Shown here: positions 60,160 through 64,000 of the stretch, piece by piece
Position numbering within the stretch: position 1 is the stretch's first letter
Layout: each line of letters opens with the position of its first letter
From: Streptomyces celluloflavus
GTDB lineage: Bacteria; Actinomycetota; Actinomycetes; Streptomycetales; Streptomycetaceae
Assembly: GCA_000720995.1 (NCBI GenBank)
Contig: JOEL01000030.1
Location: 1 to 64,000, forward strand
Direction of reading: 5' to 3'
DNA: 64,000 bases
Made by a program: the position numbers and the translations under genes
The notes under the pieces: model-generated
What the model was told of the DNA's origin: nothing
The model's input: the letters and a program-made list of their open reading frames with translations, nothing else
Databases searched by the model: none

Positions 60160-62357
60160 CCAGGGAACCGGACGGGCTCGCGGAGCTGCTCCCGCAGTGG
60201 CACCGGCTGCGCGACGCGGCGGAGGGCGAGCCGCTGCGCGCCCTGCTGGCCGTCATCGCCGAGCAGGCGGACCGGATACGCGACGGGGTCGAGCAGCAGT
60301 ACGACGACTGGTTCGTGGAGACCGCCGCCGAGTGGGTGCTGCCCTACCTCGGGGATCTGGTGGGCTACCGCCCGCTGCCCGGCTACGAACGGGTCCTGGC
60401 GACGGGTCTGCGGGGCGGCGGACCGGACGGCGACGGGCCCGGCGACGACGGACTGCCGGACGCGTCCCGGCGGCGGCTGGCCGAGGCGCTGGCACCGCGC
60501 CGCGATGTGGCGGCCACCGTCGGCAACCGGCGCCGCAAGGGCACCCTCGCACTGCTGGAGGAGCTGTCGCAGGACGTGGCCAACTGGCCCGCGCGGGCGG
60601 TGGAGTTCTCCCGCCTCCTCGCCCAGCAGCAGCCGGTGAAGCTGTACGGCTCGGGCACCGCGGCGGCCGACGCGCGGAGCGCCGGGCGCGGCCGGCTGGT
60701 GGACGTACGGGACGGCGCGGCGCTGGATCTGGCGGGCGGCCCGTTCGGCACCGTGGCCCGCTCGGTGGACGTACGCCGCGCCACCTCCCGCCGTACTCAG
60801 GGCGGTTACACCCCGGCCGGCGTCGGGCTGTTCGTCTGGCGGCTCAAGCCGTACTCCGTCACCCGCGCGCCCGCGTACTGCATCGACCGGGCCCGCAACC
60901 TCTACACCTTCTCGATCCTGGGCAACGACAGTCCGCTGGTGACCCGTCCGGAGCCGGAGCCGTCCGCGGCGCATATCGCCACCCTCGACAATGTGCCGGC
61001 CGCCATCCGCCGCCGGCAGCTGCACGACCGGCTCGCGGACTACTACGGGCCGGGCAAGAGCTTCACCATCCGGCGGGACGGCCACGAGACCCCCGTCCCG
61101 CTCTCCGACATCGTCGTGGCCGATCTCTCCGACTGGCGCTACCGGCCCAAGCGCGGGCAGGTCGCCGTCGACCCGGAGCTGGGCCGGCTCGCCTTCGGCA
61201 CGCGCTCGGCCCCCCGGCAGGGCGTATGGGTGGACTACCACTACGCGTTCGGGGACGACCTGGGCGGCGGCGAGTACCCGCGCGCGGACCGCCACACACC
61301 GCCGGACGCGACCATCTACCGGGTCGGGCCGGGCCGGGACTTCCGGCGGATCATGGACGCGTACGGCGCATGGCGGCACGACCGGCGCGCCGGCCGCTGC
61401 GGCCCGGAGGCGATCATCGAGATCACCCACAGCGGCGCCTACCAGGAGCAGCTGGACTTCGACCTCGATCCCGGCGACCGGCTCCAGCTGCGCGCCGCCG
61501 AGGGCACCCGGCCGGTGATCCGGCTGCTCGACTGGTACAGCAACCGGCCCGATGCGCTCAACATCCGTGCCAGGGAGGCGAGTTGTGCGCCCGGCGACCG
61601 GCCGCGGATGGTGCTGGACGGCCTGCTGGTCACCGGCCGCGGCCTCAATGTCACCGGGCCGATGGGCGCGGTGGTGCTGCGGCACTGCACCCTGGTGCCG
61701 GGCTGGTCGCTGGAGCCGGAGTGCGCGCCGCACTCCCCCGAGGAGCCGAGCCTGGTCCTGGACCGCACCACGGCCTGCGTCGAGATCGACCGCAGCATCC
61801 TGGGCACCATCGAGGTGATCGGCGACGAAGTGGGCACCGATCCGCTCACCATCCAGCTGCGCGACAGCATCCTGGACGCCACCGGGCACGACCGCGAGGC
61901 ACTGTCCGCGCCGGACTGCCGCTATGCGCACGCGGTCCTGTACGCGCACCGCAGCACGGTGCTCGGCGAGGTGCACACGCATGCCGTGCAGCTCGCCGAG
62001 GACAGCATCTTCACCGGGCGGCTGGCGGTCGCCCGGCGCGGCGTCGGCTGCCTGCGGTTCAGCTATGTGCCGCCCGGCTCGCGCACCCCGCGCCGCTACC
62101 GCTGCCAGCCGGATCTGGCGGGCCCCGGCGACGCCGCCCGGGTCCGTCCGCTGCTGCGCGCCGAGCGCTACGGGTCCGCCACGTACGGGCAATTGGCGGC
62201 GGGGGGCGCCGAGGAGATCCGGCGCGGCGCGGCGGACGGCGCCGAGCTGGGCGCGTACCACGACCTCTACCAGCCGCAGCGCGAGGACAGCCTGCGGGCC
62301 CGGCTCGCCGAGTACACCCCGGCGGGCACCGACGCCGGGATCGTGTTCGTGACGTGA
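60156..62357 (+). CDS. Tail protein I-like / parallel beta-helix protein
   Basis: A 733-residue protein. The N-terminal part resembles phage tail protein I (LLPQWHRLRDAAEGEPLRAL, IAEQADRIRDGVEQQYDDWF, AAEWVLPYLGDLVGYRPLPG), which connects baseplate to fibres. From about 380 to 640 short repeating strands (MVLDGLLVTGRGLNVTGPMG, DRSILGTIEVIGDEVGTDPL, LRDSILDATGHDREALSAPD) suggest a right-handed parallel beta-helix, as in fibre and tailspike proteins. It could be the receptor- or surface-contacting part. ATG 60156 overlaps the small ORF stop; a GTG five codons upstream is possible. Confidence 0.82.
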   Translation: MTREPDGLAELLPQWHRLRDAAEGEPLRALLAVIAEQADRIRDGVEQQYDDWFVETAAEWVLPYLGDLVGYRPLPGYERVLATGLRGGGPDGDGPGDDGLPDASRRRLAEALAPRRDVAATVGNRRRKGTLALLEELSQDVANWPARAVEFSRLLAQQQPVKLYGSGTAAADARSAGRGRLVDVRDGAALDLAGGPFGTVARSVDVRRATSRRTQGGYTPAGVGLFVWRLKPYSVTRAPAYCIDRARNLYTFSILGNDSPLVTRPEPEPSAAHIATLDNVPAAIRRRQLHDRLADYYGPGKSFTIRRDGHETPVPLSDIVVADLSDWRYRPKRGQVAVDPELGRLAFGTRSAPRQGVWVDYHYAFGDDLGGGEYPRADRHTPPDATIYRVGPGRDFRRIMDAYGAWRHDRRAGRCGPEAIIEITHSGAYQEQLDFDLDPGDRLQLRAAEGTRPVIRLLDWYSNRPDALNIRAREASCAPGDRPRMVLDGLLVTGRGLNVTGPMGAVVLRHCTLVPGWSLEPECAPHSPEEPSLVLDRTTACVEIDRSILGTIEVIGDEVGTDPLTIQLRDSILDATGHDREALSAPDCRYAHAVLYAHRSTVLGEVHTHAVQLAEDSIFTGRLAVARRGVGCLRFSYVPPGSRTPRRYRCQPDLAGPGDAARVRPLLRAERYGSATYGQLAAGGAEEIRRGAADGAELGAYHDLYQPQREDSLRARLAEYTPAGTDAGIVFVT

Positions 62358-62687
62358 GCCCGGCCGATCGTTCCGCCGGGTGCCGGTGCGGGTCGCTGTC
62401 CGGGGGCGAGGGGGGCCGGTGGCGCTCGCCGTTCCGTGGCGTCGGGTCACCGTCCCTCGGCGCCGGGCGGCCGTGGCGCTCGCCGTCCGTGCCGTCCGTG
62501 CCGTGCGGACCACGCGGGCACCACGGACCGCGCGGGACCGGGCCGAGCCCCGGTCCACCGTCCGCGGCCCGCCGGTACCCGTCCCCCGCCGTTCACCGTC
62601 TCCGCGGCCTGCCGGCTTCCGGCCCGCACCACCCGCGGCCTTCCGACTCCGACCGTCCGAGCTTCCCGTACGAGGGGGAACCCTTCC
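62358..62687 (+). other. Gap between tail protein and DUF6519 genes
   Basis: A 330-base gap with GC-rich sequence and short direct repeats (GTGGCGCTCGCCGT occurs near 62420 and near 62473). A Pro/Arg-rich frame starting GTG 62380 runs across it but has no recognisable product, so I do not call a gene. Its end holds the GAGGGGG ribosome site of the next gene. A promoter for the last part of the cluster could lie here. Confidence 0.4.
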
Positions 62688-64000
62688 ATGCACGCTGATC
62701 TCTCCCGCATCACCTACCGGCCGGAGCGGCACTACTCCGCGGTCGTCGCCCAGCAGGGCCGGGTCCAGCTGGACGCCGACGCCAATGAGCAGACCGCGAT
62801 ACAGCTCTTCCAGGCCCGTACGCTCGCCGCCGACCTGATCGGGCAGCACGGCGGCCCGCAGGACGCCACCGGCTTCCGGATCGAACTGCGCGGCGGCAGC
62901 CACGAACTGGACGATCTGCTCATCGGCGGCGGCCGCTATTACGTGGACGGCATCCAGTGCGACGCGACCCGCCCGCAGCCCGGTGTACCGGTGCCCGCGG
63001 AGGGCGCCGAGGGGCAGGGCGGTGCGGATGATCCGGGTGTGCCGGCCGGGGCGCCCGCCACCTGGACGTACTGGGACCAGCCTGACGGTTTCCGCGACCC
63101 GGAGCGGCCCGGCGACCGGCTGCCCACCACCTTCCCGTATCTGGCCTGTCTGAAGGTGTGGGAGCGGAGCGTCACCGCGGCCGAGGACCCGGCGCTGCGC
63201 GAGGTCGCGCTCGGTGCGGCGCTGCCGGACACCGCGGCGCGCGCCAAGGTGGTGTGGCAGGTGCTGCCGCTGCCCGGCGCGGAGTTGGGGCTGGGCGGCG
63301 ACAATCCGCCGGCCGACGACATCCGCGCGGCGTTCACGCGCTGGGCGCAGCGGGCCGCCGCCCCGGCGTCCCGCCTCGCGGCGCGCAGCGAGCGTCCCGG
63401 CCATGCCGACGACGACCCGTGCCTGGTCGCGCCCGACGCCCGCTACCGGGGCCCGGAGAACCAGCTCTACCGGGTCGAGGTGCACGAGGGCGGCACCGCG
63501 CAGGAGGCCACCTTCAAATGGTCCCGCGAGAACGGTTCGGTCACCTTCCCGGTCGATGAACTCGACGGCACCTGGGTGGACCTGGCGACCCTCGGCAGCG
63601 ACGACAAGCTCGATCTGAACGTCGGCGACCGGGTCGAGTTCGTGGACACCGCATATACGAGCCGGGGCGCGGCGGAGCCGCTGCTGCGGGTGGCGGAGGT
63701 GGACCTGCCGGGGCGGCGGGTGCGGCTCTCGGACGAACCGGCACCGGGCGTCGGACGGCGGCCCGAGCTCCATCCGTTCCTGCGCCGCTGGGACCAGCAG
63801 GAGGGCGGCTGGCAGGGCCGGCGCGGTGCGCGGACCGACCGGCTGCGACATGGCGCGGTGCGCGTCGAGGAGGGTGGCTGGCTGCCGCTGGAGGACGGTA
63901 TCGAGGTGTACTTCGGGACCGGCGGCACCTACCGGACCGGCGACTTCTGGCTGATCCCGGCCCGGACGGCCACCGGTGACGTCGAGTGGCCGACGGACGC
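62688..64000 (+). CDS. DUF6519 domain protein, partial (runs off the window)
   Basis: The first 437 residues of a protein cut off by the window edge. It begins MHADLSRITYRPERHYSAVV then AQQGRVQLDADANEQTAIQL, the standard N-terminus of DUF6519 proteins found in eCIS and tail loci. Further segments are GGRYYVDGIQCDA and NQLYRVEVHEGGTAQEATFK then WSRENGSVTFPVDELDG, like phage structural proteins. A tail-surface or fibre role is inferred. ATG 62688 has GAGGGGG upstream. Confidence 0.88.
   Translation, partial: MHADLSRITYRPERHYSAVVAQQGRVQLDADANEQTAIQLFQARTLAADLIGQHGGPQDATGFRIELRGGSHELDDLLIGGGRYYVDGIQCDATRPQPGVPVPAEGAEGQGGADDPGVPAGAPATWTYWDQPDGFRDPERPGDRLPTTFPYLACLKVWERSVTAAEDPALREVALGAALPDTAARAKVVWQVLPLPGAELGLGGDNPPADDIRAAFTRWAQRAAAPASRLAARSERPGHADDDPCLVAPDARYRGPENQLYRVEVHEGGTAQEATFKWSRENGSVTFPVDELDGTWVDLATLGSDDKLDLNVGDRVEFVDTAYTSRGAAEPLLRVAEVDLPGRRVRLSDEPAPGVGRRPELHPFLRRWDQQEGGWQGRRGARTDRLRHGAVRVEEGGWLPLEDGIEVYFGTGGTYRTGDFWLIPARTATGDVEWPTD

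Noticed and set aside
62380-62838. Pro/Arg-rich plus-strand ORF between the tail protein and DUF6519 genes
   Set aside because: It overlaps the DUF6519 start by 150 bases in another frame, lacks a ribosome site and has only low-complexity sequence.
34074-64000. Prophage
   Set aside because: Tail parts are present, but there is no capsid, portal, terminase, integrase, lysis or replication gene, and the AAA+ ATPase, DUF4255 and DUF4157 genes mark an eCIS.

Overview
The window looks like the chromosome of a Streptomyces or close relative. GC is very high with GC-rich third codon positions, GTG starts and GTGA/ATGA gene overlaps are common, terminators are long GC hairpins without U tracts, and the gene families (DUF3017, DUF6350, DUF2690, ECF41 sigma factor) are typical of that group. 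No species is claimed. No rRNA, tRNA, CRISPR array, transposase or integrase was seen.

Left half (about 1-33.3 kb): conserved housekeeping and osmotic-stress genes, mostly on the minus strand. A two-component pair (138-2739) is followed by a glycine-betaine locus (2899-10513) with aldehyde dehydrogenase, GMC (choline-type) oxidoreductase, ABC ATPase, a previously unlisted 59-residue small ORF, a fused double permease and a substrate-binding lipoprotein. The cell could both import betaine and make it from choline. Next come a lipoprotein, an ECF41 sigma factor with an ABM-like and a DoxX-like neighbour, and a three-gene membrane-protein operon in which two products share a GDHN motif. Central metabolism follows: malate dehydrogenase, isocitrate dehydrogenase, FolD, PurH, PurN and succinyl-CoA ligase (sucCD), interspersed with membrane proteins. 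The mdh and icd upstream regions share a palindromic element (TCTTG-N4-CGAGA), which suggests one regulator acts on both TCA genes.

Right half (about 34.07-64 kb): one long plus-strand operon for a phage-tail-like contractile injection system (eCIS/CIS): sheath, tube, a baseplate-chaperone-like protein, DUF4255 tail terminator, AAA+ ATPase, a giant DUF4157 effector, tube-initiator/LysM proteins, VgrG-like hub, gpV-like spike, PAAR tip, gp25 wedge, two giant baseplate proteins, a beta-helix tail protein and a DUF6519 protein cut by the window edge. Most genes overlap by 1-10 bases, which implies translational coupling. No capsid, terminase, portal, integrase or lysis gene is present, so this is an injection device rather than a prophage.

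Most striking points: (1) the 2244-residue DUF4157 protein ends in a nuclease-like domain (DRMH signature plus a ComEA-like helix-hairpin-helix) in a lower-GC patch that also covers the next gene, an unrecognised 238-residue ORF placed like an immunity gene; (2) four CIS genes carry rare TTA leucine codons, predicting bldA-dependent, developmentally timed assembly; (3) a 42-residue ORF, coupled on both sides by ATGA overlaps, lies at a threefold 18-bp repeat that triplicates a Shine-Dalgarno sequence and start codon.
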